DNA of 64,000 nt from Bog-473 sp963840245 (GCA_963840245.1 CAWIYI010000044.1:1-64000), one strand, 5' to 3'. Counted from the stretch's first letter, positions 48,210 to 63,337 are shown. Notes: generated from the sequence alone by a model not told the origin. Program-made: numbers and translations.

Positions 48210-48305
48210 GATGCGCACCTCCATTCCTGGCGGGAAATCCGGCACCGCAGTTCAGCACAAGCCGTGCCCGGTGCGGGGGCCGCCCGGCGGGGGTACCTTT
48301 GGCCG

Positions 48306-48989
48306 GTGACGTACTGGGTCCTCAAGGCGGTCCTGACCCCGATCTTCTTCGTGCTGTTCCGCGTGAAGGTGGAGGGTCGGGAGAACATCCCCCAGCACGG
48401 CCCGGTCGTGCTGGGGGCCAACCATCAATCCTTCTGCGACTCCTTCTTCATCCCCCTGGTGGTCCGGCGCAAGGTCACGTTCCTGGCCAAGGCTGAGTAC
48501 TTCGACTCGTGGAAGACGGCCTGGTTCTTCCGGGCCGCCGGGCAGATCCCGATCAGCCGCACCGGGGGGAGCGTCTCCGAGCGGGCGCTCGAGACCGCAC
48601 GGAACGAGGTCCTCGGGCGGGGGCGGATCCTCGGCCTGTACCCGGAGGGCACCCGGTCGCTGGACCCCTACGTGCACAAGGGCCGGACCGGGGTGGCCAG
48701 GCTGTCACGCGAGTGCGGGGCGCCCGTCGTCCCCGTCGGAGTCATCGGCACGGTCGACGTGCAGCCCGTGAACTCCTACTTCATGAGGCCCTTCAAGACC
48801 GTGATCGTCCGCTTCGGCGTGCCAATGCAGATGGACCCCCCCGAGAACCCCGACGACCCGCTGGCGAACCACGACCACACCGAGTGTCGGGCCTTCACCG
48901 ACGGGCTCATGCACGAGATCGCCCGGCTCTCCGAGCGCGGATACGTCGACGAGTACGTGCCCTCACGGGCCGGCCTCGCCACTGCCTGA
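48306..48989 (+). CDS. PlsC-like 1-acyl-glycerol-phosphate acyltransferase
   Basis: A 227-residue membrane-associated acyltransferase with the catalytic NHQSFCD (NHx4D) near residue 39, the glycerol-phosphate motif YPEGTRSLD near 117, and motif IV PVVPVGVIG near 141. It makes phosphatidic acid or a related lipid at the inner face of the membrane. It starts with GTG at 48306. Confidence 0.9.
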   Translation: MTYWVLKAVLTPIFFVLFRVKVEGRENIPQHGPVVLGANHQSFCDSFFIPLVVRRKVTFLAKAEYFDSWKTAWFFRAAGQIPISRTGGSVSERALETARNEVLGRGRILGLYPEGTRSLDPYVHKGRTGVARLSRECGAPVVPVGVIGTVDVQPVNSYFMRPFKTVIVRFGVPMQMDPPENPDDPLANHDHTECRAFTDGLMHEIARLSERGYVDEYVPSRAGLATA

Positions 48990-49042
48990 CCCAATGACCT
49001 GAGCAAATACCGCAGACAGGCGTTTCGTAAGCAATCTGAAAC

Positions 49043-49064
49043 AGGCGGTTCACATTGACCGCCT
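49043..49064 (+). promoter_or_regulatory. Hairpin upstream of ACT gene
   Basis: GGCGGT-TCACATTG-ACCGCC, a 6 bp stem with an 8-base loop, lies between the PlsC-like gene and the ACT gene, ending 13 bases before the GTG. It could end the upstream transcript or affect ACT translation. Confidence 0.35.
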
Positions 49065-49076
49065 AACCTGGAAGCC

Positions 49077-49337
49077 GTGGCTGGCTACGTCGTGCGGATC
49101 GCGCTGCCGGACCGGCCCGGTGCGCTCGGGCTGGTGGCCAGCAGAATCGGGGCCGTCGGGGGCGACATTGTGGCCATCAACATCCTGGAGCGCGACGAGG
49201 GTCAGGCCGTGGACGAATTCGTGGTCGAGATCGGCGGGCACCACCTCGTCGATCTCCTGGAGAGCGAGATCCACGAAGTGGACGGCGTCGCCGTCCTGGA
49301 GATCAGGGCGGCGGACTCGACGACGTCGGCGGGCTGA
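49077..49337 (+). CDS. ACT-domain protein
   Basis: An 86-residue stand-alone ACT domain: VVRIALPDRPGALGLVASRI, GGDIVAINILERDEG. ACT domains bind amino acids as allosteric sensors. The ligand and partner are unknown. It starts with GTG, and its 3' end overlaps the convergent regulator gene by 35 bases. Confidence 0.8.
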   Translation: MAGYVVRIALPDRPGALGLVASRIGAVGGDIVAINILERDEGQAVDEFVVEIGGHHLVDLLESEIHEVDGVAVLEIRAADSTTSAG

Positions 49338-50007
49338 CGACGTAGGCGCACACGTGCGCCCCGTCCATGAGATGTGCCACCCGGCGCACCGTCGCGCCGG
49401 GGAGCGCATCGCGGATGAAGGCGAGTTCGCTCGTGCAGGCCTGCCCGAACCCGTGCGCGACCGTGAGGATGGCGCAATTGTGCTCGGTGATCCTCCAGCT
49501 GCCGTCAGGGAGTCGCTCCGCGTCGGCCAGATAGCCGTCTTCGTCGAGGATGGCGGTCAGCGCAGCGACCTGCTCGTCAAAGGGGAGGTGCGCGGTGCGC
49601 GGGAGTGCGCCGGCAACGCGCCGTTGGCGGCGCTGCTCGAAGAGCTCGTCGACCTGCATCGCGCCCGGGCCGCCGAGATAGCCCAAGAGCTCGGTGGTCA
49701 GGTCGCCGTATCGTTTCGGGTAGAGGGCCTCGGCCGCCGAGGTCAGCTCGTAGACGTGGCGCGGGCGGCCGCGGCGTGCACCTTCGGCGGTCTCGTCGTG
49801 ATGGGTGAGGAGCCCGTCGTCCTCGAGATGGCTCATCTGCAGGCGAATGGCTGCGGGGGTGAGGGCCAGCGCCTCGGCCACGGCGGACGCGTCCAGCGGA
49901 CCCTGACGCTTCAACAGGTTGAGGATGGCCCGGCGCGTCGTCGGCAGCTGCTGCAGCGGCGACTCTGGCTCGGGGGTTTCGGCGGGCGTCGCCGTCTCGA
50001 CGCTCAC
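49303..50007 (-). CDS. SufR-like Fe-S winged-helix regulator
   Basis: A 234-residue regulator. The winged helix (TTRRAILNLLKRQGPLDASA, LTPAAIRLQMSHLEDDGLL) is near residues 25-80. The C-terminal half carries cysteines in HNCAIL, QACTSEL and HVCAYV, the spacing used by SufR-type repressors to hold an iron-sulfur cluster. It could sense Fe-S status or redox. The GTG at 50007 overlaps the queA stop. It is the last gene of an SDR-queA-regulator operon; the usual suf genes are not next to it. Confidence 0.8.
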   Translation of the reverse strand: MSVETATPAETPEPESPLQQLPTTRRAILNLLKRQGPLDASAVAEALALTPAAIRLQMSHLEDDGLLTHHDETAEGARRGRPRHVYELTSAAEALYPKRYGDLTTELLGYLGGPGAMQVDELFEQRRQRRVAGALPRTAHLPFDEQVAALTAILDEDGYLADAERLPDGSWRITEHNCAILTVAHGFGQACTSELAFIRDALPGATVRRVAHLMDGAHVCAYVVSPPTSSSPPP

Positions 50008-51095
50008 GGCAGGATCAGGTGGACGTCGCCGAACTCGTGCCACAGGTACCCCTCCTCCAGCGCGGCAGCGTAGGAGGCTTCGAGGAGCGGCCGCCGGGCG
50101 ATGGCCTCGAGCATGGCGAGGTGCGAGGCCTCGGGCTCGTGCCACCCGGTCAGAAACCCGTCGATGGACCGCACCGGGTGTTCGGGCGACACGATCGTGT
50201 CGGTCCATCCCTCGCTCGGGTGCACGTGCCCATGTTCGTCGACCACTGACTCGAGCGCGCGCACCACCGTTGTCCCGATGGCGATCACGCGGCCCCCGGA
50301 GCGCCGGGTGTCGTTGATGCGGTGGGCGGTGGGGAGTGAGACACGGAAGTACTCGGCGTAGGGCGGCTCGCTGGCTTCCAGCGAGGCGACGCCCGTATGG
50401 AGCAGGATCGGCACCACGCCGACCCCCTTGGACACCAAGCGGGTGAGGACCTCGTGGGTGAACGGGCGTCCGGCGCTCGGCATCTCCGCCGAACCCGGAT
50501 GGGTGGCGTAGACGTTCTGGTAGGCCTCGATCGGGTAACTGCCCTTCACGTAGCCGTACCGGATCGGGCGGCCGTGCCGGGCCAGGAAGCTGTGCAGGTC
50601 CTCCGGGGTCTGGAGGCTGGAGACCCAGAGCCGTACGCCGGCGCCGCCGGGTCCGGGGGAGTAGGGGGTCAGCAGCACCACACGGCCTTCCTCGGGCAGC
50701 CCGATGGTGTCGCCCGGTGCGGCGCCGAAGTACGCCTGCCCGTTACGGCGGACCTCCACGGTCCACAGGCCGGCGGGCAGCCGGGTCGAGAGATGCACCT
50801 GGACACCCGAGCCGTCCGGCGCCGTTCCGTCGATCTCGGCGGAGAGGGTGCCCGACGTGTTGATCACGACGAGGTCGCCTTCGTCGAGGAATCGAGGGAG
50901 CTCGGAGAAGGTGGAGTGGACCAGCGATCCGTCGGACCTGGTTGCCACCAGCATCCGCACGGCGTCGCGGGTCATGCCGCGGTACTCCGGAGGCGACGGC
51001 GCTTCGAGCTCGGGAGGCAGCGAGAACGACAGCGGGTGCAGCTCGGGAAGGCGCTCCCGCGCGTCGTTCAGGGCCGGGAGCATCAGGGCGCTCAT
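50004..51095 (-). CDS. queA: QueA-like SAM:tRNA ribosyltransferase-isomerase
   Basis: A 363-residue protein related to QueA over its length: LVVINTSGTLSAEI (usual LVxNxxxVxPARL, altered), VSKGVGVVPILLHTGVASLE (usual TLHVGxGTF, altered), AHRINDTRRSGGRVIAIGTT, VVRALESV and FLTGWHEPEASHLAMLEA. QueA transfers ribose from SAM to preQ1 in tRNA. Several active-site motifs differ, and most actinobacteria lack queuosine synthesis, so this may be a diverged paralogue with another substrate. Overlaps both neighbours by 4 bases. Confidence 0.8.
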   Translation of the reverse strand: MSALMLPALNDARERLPELHPLSFSLPPELEAPSPPEYRGMTRDAVRMLVATRSDGSLVHSTFSELPRFLDEGDLVVINTSGTLSAEIDGTAPDGSGVQVHLSTRLPAGLWTVEVRRNGQAYFGAAPGDTIGLPEEGRVVLLTPYSPGPGGAGVRLWVSSLQTPEDLHSFLARHGRPIRYGYVKGSYPIEAYQNVYATHPGSAEMPSAGRPFTHEVLTRLVSKGVGVVPILLHTGVASLEASEPPYAEYFRVSLPTAHRINDTRRSGGRVIAIGTTVVRALESVVDEHGHVHPSEGWTDTIVSPEHPVRSIDGFLTGWHEPEASHLAMLEAIARRPLLEASYAAALEEGYLWHEFGDVHLILP

Positions 51096-51808
51096 GCCAT
51101 CGCTCCCGTCGAGAGCAGCTCCGCGGCTCTGTACCGGCCACTGGGGCGGTCACTGCCGATGAGCCCGAGGAAGCTCGGCACGACGGCACTCGGTTCGGGC
51201 CGGTCCGAGATGTCCTCACCGGGGAACGCAGCCTGGTGCATGGCGGTGCGCAGGTCGCCGGGGTCGACCGACCAGACCGTGAGCGTCGGGAACTCGACCG
51301 CCAGCACTGCTCCGAGGTGCTCGAGTGCCGCCTTGCCGGCGCCGTAACCGCCCCATCCTTCGTAGGCCTCAACTCCGGCGTCCGAGGTCACGTTGATCAC
51401 GCGCGGGTGCGGCGAATCGAGCAGCAGCGGGAGCGCATCTTGCAGAAGCCCCAACGGGGCCACGACATTGACTTCGAAGGCGACGCGCAGGTCACCCAGT
51501 GGGTAGTCGGCCAGAGAGGGGAGCGGCGATGTCCCGAGCGTCCCGGCGTTGTTGACGACGAGATCGAGGCCGCCCAACTCGAAAGCGGCGGCGGTCAGGG
51601 CGTGACGATGGTCCGGGTCGGTGATGTCGCCGACGAGGGCGACGACGCTGGCGCCCGGTGCCGCCTGGACGCGGACGCCCTCAGCGGCGGCGTCCAATGT
51701 CGACGCGTCGCGGCCGTCGACCACCAGGGACCACCCGGCCCGGGCCAACCCGGTCGCCAATGCCTCCCCCAGTCCCCGGGATGCTCCTGTCACGATCGCC
51801 ACGCTCAT
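51092..51808 (-). CDS. Short-chain dehydrogenase/reductase
   Basis: A 238-residue Rossmann enzyme. The cofactor motif VTGASRGLGEAL (TGxxxGxG) is near residue 6, NNAG near 86, the catalytic Ser in NVTSDAG near 138 and YGAGK (YxxxK) near 151. The substrate is unknown. First gene of the operon with queA and the SufR-like regulator. Confidence 0.9.
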   Translation of the reverse strand: MSVAIVTGASRGLGEALATGLARAGWSLVVDGRDASTLDAAAEGVRVQAAPGASVVALVGDITDPDHRHALTAAAFELGGLDLVVNNAGTLGTSPLPSLADYPLGDLRVAFEVNVVAPLGLLQDALPLLLDSPHPRVINVTSDAGVEAYEGWGGYGAGKAALEHLGAVLAVEFPTLTVWSVDPGDLRTAMHQAAFPGEDISDRPEPSAVVPSFLGLIGSDRPSGRYRAAELLSTGAMA

Positions 51809-51850
51809 GGCTGGCCACCCTTCCGAGCGGTGGATCCGCTCTACCAGGTG

Positions 51851-51871
51851 AATATAACAAGGATTTCCTTG
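51851..51871 (-). promoter_or_regulatory. Palindrome over the SDR-queA operon promoter
   Basis: CAAGGA-TT-TCCTTG (51858-51871) is a perfect palindrome, extended imperfectly by ATAAC and GTTAT. On the minus strand it runs directly into TATATT, a good -10 box about 45 bases before the SDR start. This is the position of a repressor operator. The regulator encoded by the last gene of this operon is the obvious candidate. Confidence 0.5.
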
Positions 51872-51922
51872 CGTTATTTCTCATGACGGCCTGACTCGTC
51901 GATTTTCGAATCCGCGAAATGG

Positions 51923-51945
51923 AAAAGGCCCAGCTCAACGGCTGG
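51923..51945 (-). terminator. Intrinsic terminator of the Ig-repeat gene
   Basis: On the minus strand CCAGC-CGTTGA-GCTGG is followed by GGCC and TTTT, 20 bases after the Ig-repeat gene's stop. It has the stem plus T-tract form of an intrinsic terminator. Confidence 0.6.
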
Positions 51946-51964
51946 AGAACCGGCCCATCTTCCT

Positions 51965-55653
<3,689 letters not shown>

Positions 55654-55808
55654 GTTGCACTCCCCGCGTTGTGGCTATGTCCAGCGCCCGGTCGTACACG
55701 CATCCCGAGCGCCCTTGTCATTCTGTCTGCTGCGCCCGCGCGGCGGTAGGGCCAATACGGAAGCGGTTCGCAGATTTCGTGCGTGAAACGTGGAATTTCT
55801 GCGTGGGC

Positions 55809-57360
<1,552 letters not shown>

Positions 57361-57479
57361 GGGGTGCTGACGCTAACGCTTTCGCCGATATCCGGCGCCG
57401 TGGAGGGCCCCTCCCGGGGCACTGGCGCGCAAACAATCGCGAATGGCCCGTGACCTGCATGAATGGTGCACGCATTTGA

Positions 57480-57508
57480 TTGACAACGTGTAACTACAGT
57501 GCTGTAAT
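57480..57508 (+). promoter_or_regulatory. Sigma-70-like promoter upstream of nrdJ
   Basis: TTGACA at 57480-57485 and TGTAAT at 57503-57508 are 17 bases apart, close to the consensus. The palindrome TACAGTGCTGTA (57495-57506) overlaps the -10 region. The transcript would have a leader of about 220 bases before nrdJ. Confidence 0.55.
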
Positions 57509-57541
57509 GACACAGCATCTCGTGTCTCGGGGAGGGGCCAA

Positions 57542-57557
57542 CCACTATATATTGTGG
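57542..57557. promoter_or_regulatory. NrdR-box-like palindrome upstream of nrdJ
   Basis: CCACTATATATTGTGG is a near-perfect 16 bp palindrome close to the NrdR-box consensus, which represses ribonucleotide reductase genes. It lies about 35 bases after the -10 box. A second box at three-turn spacing is not evident. The flanks GGAGGGGC and GCCCCTCC can pair around it, so it might also act as an RNA structure. The rest of the 377-base gap shows no gene and no clear cobalamin-riboswitch B12 box. Confidence 0.5.
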
Positions 57558-57737
57558 TGAGGCCGTTTTTGCCCCTCCGGGCGCTGGATCGGGAGACGCG
57601 CCGTGAGACACCGCTCCGCTGGACTGGAGGAGGGGTGACGGCGACGACCAGCAGGTAGCACGCAGACAGTTCAGATCAGCAACCGCAGGCAGCACGGAAA
57701 TCCCCGAGAACGAGCCCAACAGGAGGACCCCAGCGCC

Positions 57738-60700
57738 ATGGCCATCGCCCCCCAGCGATCCGAGATCGGCATCCGCCGGCACTTCACCACCGAAGGCGTC
57801 CACCCCTACGACGAGGTCTCCTGGGAGCGGCGCGACGCCCGCATCACGAACTACCGGGACGGCACCGTGGCCTTCGAGCAGCTCGGCGTCGAGGTGCCCG
57901 AGTCCTGGAGCGTGAACGCGACGAACATCTTGGCGCAGAAGTACTTCCGGGGGACCCTCGGCACCGAGGAGCGCGAATGGTCGCTGCGCCAGGTGGCCGA
58001 CCGGGTGGCCGACACGCTGACGGCGTGGGGCATCAAGGACGGCTACTTCGTCGACGACGAGGAGGCCCTGGTCTTCAACCACGAGCTCAAGTACCTCATC
58101 ATCCACCAGCGGGCGGCGTTCAACTCGCCGGTCTGGTTCAACATCGGCGTGCAGGGCGTGCCCCAGCAGGGCTCGGCGTGTTTCATCCTCGCGGTCGAGG
58201 ACCGGATGGACTCCATCCTCAACTGGTACACAGAGGAGGGCATCATCTTCAAGGGCGGCTCGGGCGCCGGGGTGAACCTGTCGCGCATCCGCTCGTCGCA
58301 CGAGCTGCTCAAGGGCGGCGGCACGGCATCGGGCCCGGTCAGCTTCATGCGCGGCGCCGACGCGTCGGCCGGCACGATCAAGTCGGGGGGCAAGACGCGC
58401 CGCGCCGCCAAGATGGTCATCCTCGACGCGGACCACCCCGACGTCGAGGACTTCATCTGGTGCAAGGCGATCGAGGAGCGCAAGGCCCGCGTGCTGCGTG
58501 ACGCCGGCTTCGACATGGACCTCGACGGAGCGGACAGCCACTCGACCCAGTACCAGAACGCCAACAACTCCGTGCGGGTGACCGACGAGTTCATGGAGGC
58601 CGTGATCGACGGGCGTGACTGGAACCTGACGGCGCGCACGGACGGCTCGGTCGTCCGCACGGTGCCGGCCCGCGACCTGTTCCGCCAGATCGCCCACTCC
58701 GCCTGGGAGTGCGCCGACCCGGGTCTGCAGTACGACACCACCATCAACCGCTGGCACACGGCGCCGATGACGGGCCGGATCAACGGGAGTAACCCATGCT
58801 TCCCCGGCTCGGCCAAGGTGCACACGGACAAGGGCCTGATCCCGTTCTCGGAGCTGCTCGAGCGGGCGAACACGGGAGAGACGTTCGGGATCTACACCCA
58901 CGACGCCACCAACCCCGACGAGCCGTCGCAGAAGATGGTGATCACCTCGCCCGAGGCCTTCATGATCACGGGTTACAACGACATCGTGCGGCTGCGCCTC
59001 GACAACGGGGTGGAGCTGCGGTGCACGCCCTCCCACAAGATCTTCACCGCCAACCGGGGCTACGTGGAGGCTCGGACAGCTGGTCTTCGACGACGAGGTG
59101 AAGCTTCTGGACCTCGAGGCGCCGGCGGTCGAGGCCGACCTGGGCCTGCCGGTGTCTAGCGACCCGGCGGTCTACTGGACGAAGGGTGACCACGCGTTGC
59201 CACTGCGTTTCCCCGACATGTGGTCGGAGGAGTTCGCGCACTATCTCGGCTGGCTCGTGGGTGACGGCTCCACGTCGGGGACCACGGTGGCCTCCATTTA
59301 CGGGAGCCAGGAGGACCGGGACGAGATCCTGCCGCGGCACGCCGAGCTGCTCGACTGGGTGAACTGCGAGCGCCCGATCAAGTTGTCCGAGCAGGCCAAC
59401 GGCACGGTCCAGCTGCGCCTGGCCCGGCGCGCCTTCAAGCAGTTCATCGAGGCGCTGGGAGTCAAGTCGGTCAAGGGGCCAGAGAAGACGGTGCCGTGGT
59501 CGATTGAGCGCGCGCCGGCGGAGATGGTGGCGGCGTTCCTGCGAGGCCTGTTCGATGCCGACGGGTGTGTCGTCGATGCCGGGAAGAACCGCTACGTGGG
59601 TCTTGGATCAGCGTCGCCCGAGCTGTTGCGCGGCGTGCAGACGCTGCTGAGCACGTTCGGCATCATGAGTCGGATCTACCAGACCCGCTCGGCGTCCACG
59701 GATGGTTCGCTCACCTACACGAACAAGGCGGGTGCGACCAAGCAGTACGGGCAGTCGGCGGCCTATGACCTGAGGATCACGTCCGCGTCGGTGACGCGCT
59801 TCGCCGAGCACATCGGCTTCTCGCTCAGCCGCAAGGCGGCGCTTCTGCGCTGCTTGGTGGTCGACGCTCCGAGGGCTCCCTACACCGCGCGCACCACAGC
59901 TCACCTGCTCGAGCGCACCAACGACGGCGTCGAGCTGACCTACAATCTGAGCGAGCCGCGCAACCACTCGTACGTCGTGAATGGGGTAGTTGTACGCAAC
60001 TGCTCGGAATACGTTCACCTCGACAACTCAGCCTGCAATCTGGCTTCCATGAATTTGCTCACGTTTCTCGACGAGAACGACGAGTTCGACGTGGATGGCT
60101 TCAAGGCAGGGGTGGCGGTCATGTTCACCGGGCAGGAGATCATCGTCGGCAACGCCGACTACCCGACCGAGAAGATCGGCGAGACGACGCGCGCCTTCCG
60201 CGAACTCGGCATCGGCTACGCCAACCTGGGCGCGCTGCTCATGGCGCAGGGCCTGCCCTACGACTCCGACGCCGGCCGCGCCTGGGCCGCCGCCATCACG
60301 GCGCTGCTGACGGGGCACGCCTACGCCACCTCGGCCCGCACCGCGGCCCGCATGGGACCGTTCGCCGGCTTCCACGACAACGCAGAGCCCATGCTCAACG
60401 TCCTGCGCATGCACCAGGCCGAGGCGGCCCGCATCGACGAGGACGTCGTGCCGCCCGAGCTGCTCTCGGCCGCCCAGGAGTCCTGGGACCGGGCGGTCGA
60501 CCTGGCCGAGGCCTATGGCGTGCGCAACTCGCAGGCCAGTGTTTTGGCGCCGACTGGAACCATTGGCTTGCTCATGGATTGTGATACGACCGGCGTCGAG
60601 CCGGACCTCGGTCTGGTCAAGACCAAGAAGCTGGTCGGCGGGGGCACGATGTCGATCGTCAACCAGACGGTGCCCCGGGCGCTGGCCAAGCTGGGCTACG

Positions 60701-61797
60701 GGGTCGAGCAGGCCGAGGACATCGTGGCGTACATCAACGAGCACATGTCGATCCTCGGCGCGCCGCACCTGGCTCCCGAGCACCTGCCCGTCTTCGCCTG
60801 CTCCATGGGCGACAACACCATCCACTACTCGGGCCACATCCGCATGATGGGGGCGGTGCAGCCCTTCATCAGCGGCGCCATCTCCAAGACGGTCAACATG
60901 CCCGAAGACGTGAGTGTCGAGGACGTGGAACAGCTGCACATCGACGCCTGGCGTCTGGGGATCAAGGCCGTGGCCATCTACCGGGACAACTGCAAGGTGG
61001 CCCAGCCGCTGTCGACGACCAAGAAGTCGGCTGCGACGGCGGGTGGCGACACCGCTCCCGCGGGCTCGGAGGCCGAAGCCAGGGACCGCGAGGTCACGGC
61101 CCGTATCGCCGAGCTCGAGACGGCCCTGGCGCAGTCGCAGCAGCGGGCGGCCTCACCGTTGGTGGTCGGCGCGGTGCGCGAGCGCCTGCCCCGCAAGCGC
61201 AACTCGAAGACGTTCTCCTTCCGGGTGGCCGACTGCGAGGGCTACGTGACGGTGGGTGAGTACGAGGACGGGCGCCCGGGCGAGGTGTTCATCAAGGTCT
61301 CCAAGCAGGGCTCGACCCTGGCCGGGATCATGGACGCCTTCTCCATCTCGCTCAGCCTCGGGCTGCAGCACGGCGTGCCGCTGGCCACCTTCGTGCGCAA
61401 GTTCGCCAACATGAAGTTCGAGCCGGCGGGCATCACCGACGACCCGGAGCTGCGCATCGCCACCAGCCTCATCGACTACATCTCGCGCCGGCTGGCGCTC
61501 GACTTCCTCCCGGTGGAGGAGCGCACCGAGCTCGGCATCCTCTCCACGCAGGAGCGGACGCAGCCGACGCTGCCCGGTGTGGAGGAGATGGCGACGCCGT
61601 CGATCAGTCTCATCGAGGACGGGCTCAGCGACGGTGTGGTGGCGGCCTCCACCGAGGGAGTGGTGGCGGCGGAGCGGCCGACGGCCCGGGCGGAGCAGCT
61701 CGACGCGCCGCTCTGCTACAACTGCGGCAACACCATGCAGCGGGCCGGCTCCTGCTACGTCTGCGGGAGCTGCGGTTCGACGAGCGGGTGCTCGTAG
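57738..61797 (+). CDS. nrdJ: B12-dependent ribonucleotide reductase with intein, one frameshift
   Basis: Class II RNR makes deoxynucleotides with adenosylcobalamin. The N-extein (353 residues) has QQGSACFILAVEDRMDSIL, FKGGSGAGVNLSRIRSS and the end GRINGSNP. The C-extein (598 residues) starts CSEYVHLDNSACNLASMNL and contains VLAPTGTIGLLMDCDTTGVE and a C-terminal CYNCGNTMQRAGSCYVCGSC zinc ribbon. The spliced product would be 951 residues, the normal length. An intein interrupts the conserved NPCSEY. One extra base near 59075 in the intein splits the ORF (57738-59159 and 59098-61797). AGGAGG lies before the ATG. The gene is usually essential, so the frameshift is probably a consensus error. Confidence 0.92.
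58797..60000 (+). other. NrdJ intein with LAGLIDADG endonuclease
   Basis: 1204 bases, which is 401 codons plus one extra base. It starts with Cys1 in CFPGSAKVHTDKGLIPFSEL (block A), has block B CTPSHKIFTANRGYVEA, the two LAGLIDADG helices YLGWLVGDG and FLRGLFDADG, and ends NHSYVVNGVVVRN before Cys+1. The penultimate residue is Arg, where His is usual, so C-terminal cleavage chemistry may be slower or assisted. Extein join is NP/CSEY. The frameshift near 59075 lies between block B and the endonuclease; removing one base gives YVEARQLVFDDEVKL. Confidence 0.88.
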
Positions 61798-62054
61798 TGT
61801 CGACCGTCAATCGATGTCCTGCCTGATCGGTCAACAACGTCCGAACAACAATCACGTGGACGTTCTGGTTCTGACACGGATTGGGTCACGCCGTCGGAGA
61901 CGTTCGGGCACACCGACGGTGCACTGAATGTTCGCGAAGGTCGTGCCGAGGAGGGCCCGTCCGCATCGTCCGCGTCATTGTCGGCTGCAGTCCGGCGGCG
62001 TAGTCATCGACGGCTGAGGTCGACCCGCAGGGACTCGGCTGCGATGAGGGCGGG

Positions 62055-62888
62055 TCAGCCCGTCTTCGTCACGAACTTGTAGGTGAATGGTGCGGACGCC
62101 GGCGTCAGCGTGCTCGTCCGGTTCATTGAGGTGAGCGTCACCTTTGTGCCGCCGGCGCCCACGTCGACGGTCGAGGGTCCGAGCAGGATCGCTTTCTGGG
62201 AGCCGTTGGGCGCCACGATGCCGGCGAAAGTCGGGCTGTGGCCCGCGGCACCGATGCTCACCCAGGAGCGACCGGTCGACGTGGTCACCGTGACCGCGTA
62301 GGCCGCGATGTCGACCTGATAGGTGGCCGTGCCCGCGCCGGTCGAGATCGGGGTCACCAGCGGCTTCGTCGGTGAGGTGGGAGCGGGGTGGTGCTGGGTC
62401 GCCTGTGCCGAGCTCGGAGTGTTCGTCCCGCTCTTGTCGATGACGCCGGCTCTGACCAGCCCGAGCGCTGCACCTGCGGCCAGCACGGCCACGGCGACCA
62501 CCACGACCAGAACCCGGAGCCAGCGGGCCGGGCCGGGCCGGGAGGAGTGGCTGTGGACCGCCGGGATCTTGTCGGTGTCCGCGTAGGTCGGATAGCTGTA
62601 GCGAAAGAGCTGACCCTGGCCCCCCGTGGCCGAAGGTTCGACAATGCCCGTCGCGAAGGGATCGGGCGTGAGCCCCGCTTCGTCGGCTTGCACGTCCATG
62701 GCCGCTTTCTCGACCTCCCACGCCCCGAACTTGGACTTCGCTGTTTGGGTCCCCGACACCTTTGCGGGATCACCCGGGGTCACCTTCACGGTACCGGTTG
62801 CATCGGGTACAAGAATCGCACGTAGAAGGGTCAAGTGGTGGTCATGACCAGGATCGAGTTGCTTCGGGCAGGGCGCTCTGATCGGCAA
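62055..62888 (-). CDS. Single-pass membrane protein, RodZ-C-terminal-like
   Basis: Up to 277 residues. One membrane helix (WLRVLVVVVAVAVLAAGAAL) near residue 125 separates a hydrophilic N-terminal half from a Thr/Pro linker and a beta-rich extracytoplasmic domain (YQVDIAAYAVTVTTSTGRSW, VGAGGTKVTLTSMN). The latter resembles the DUF4115 domain at the end of RodZ-like proteins; no helix-turn-helix is seen. The start is uncertain; the first 30 residues are poorly protein-like. The function is unknown. Confidence 0.55.
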   Translation of the reverse strand: MPIRAPCPKQLDPGHDHHLTLLRAILVPDATGTVKVTPGDPAKVSGTQTAKSKFGAWEVEKAAMDVQADEAGLTPDPFATGIVEPSATGGQGQLFRYSYPTYADTDKIPAVHSHSSRPGPARWLRVLVVVVAVAVLAAGAALGLVRAGVIDKSGTNTPSSAQATQHHPAPTSPTKPLVTPISTGAGTATYQVDIAAYAVTVTTSTGRSWVSIGAAGHSPTFAGIVAPNGSQKAILLGPSTVDVGAGGTKVTLTSMNRTSTLTPASAPFTYKFVTKTG

Positions 62889-63337
62889 GCAGTCGATCCA
62901 ACGATCGATTGTGAGCCTGGGCCCGCCCGACGCGGCCCGTCAGGCGCGGGTTTTCGGCCACGGTCGGGGTTCCCTCTCCCTCGGTCGGAGCCGCGATGGG
63001 CTGGCGGCAGACAAGGCTCATCCGCTCCCGTCGGTCATATCCGCCGTCCGCGCGTCGTCAAATGCGTCGGCGTCACGGACACTCTCCGGCTGCACAACCA
63101 CCGGACCGACAAGGAGATCATCAATAAGGACGGACCCCGTCGGGTATCCCGTGAAGGACCTGGAGCGCCCAAGGACTTGTGGGTGGTGGCAGAGACCGCG
63201 GTCAGCCGATGACTCCGAGCACCCCCGTCCCGCGTCGCGGTGCCACGCAGCCGCCTTCCGGCGGCCTCCCGCTGAACCGGGATGCAAGCCGGCGTTATGG
63301 TGGGCAGCTGACGGGGCGTCAGAAACGGGGGCACGCG
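62889..63337. other. Intergenic region, no gene recognised
   Basis: Open frames of up to 144 codons exist here, but their composition is not protein-like and none has a ribosome site. I see no RNA gene or clear hairpin with a T run. Confidence 0.5.

Noticed and set aside
57561..57737. Cobalamin riboswitch before nrdJ
   Set aside because: Expected for a B12 enzyme, but I could not find a B12 box or the usual multi-stem core. A covariance-model search would settle it.
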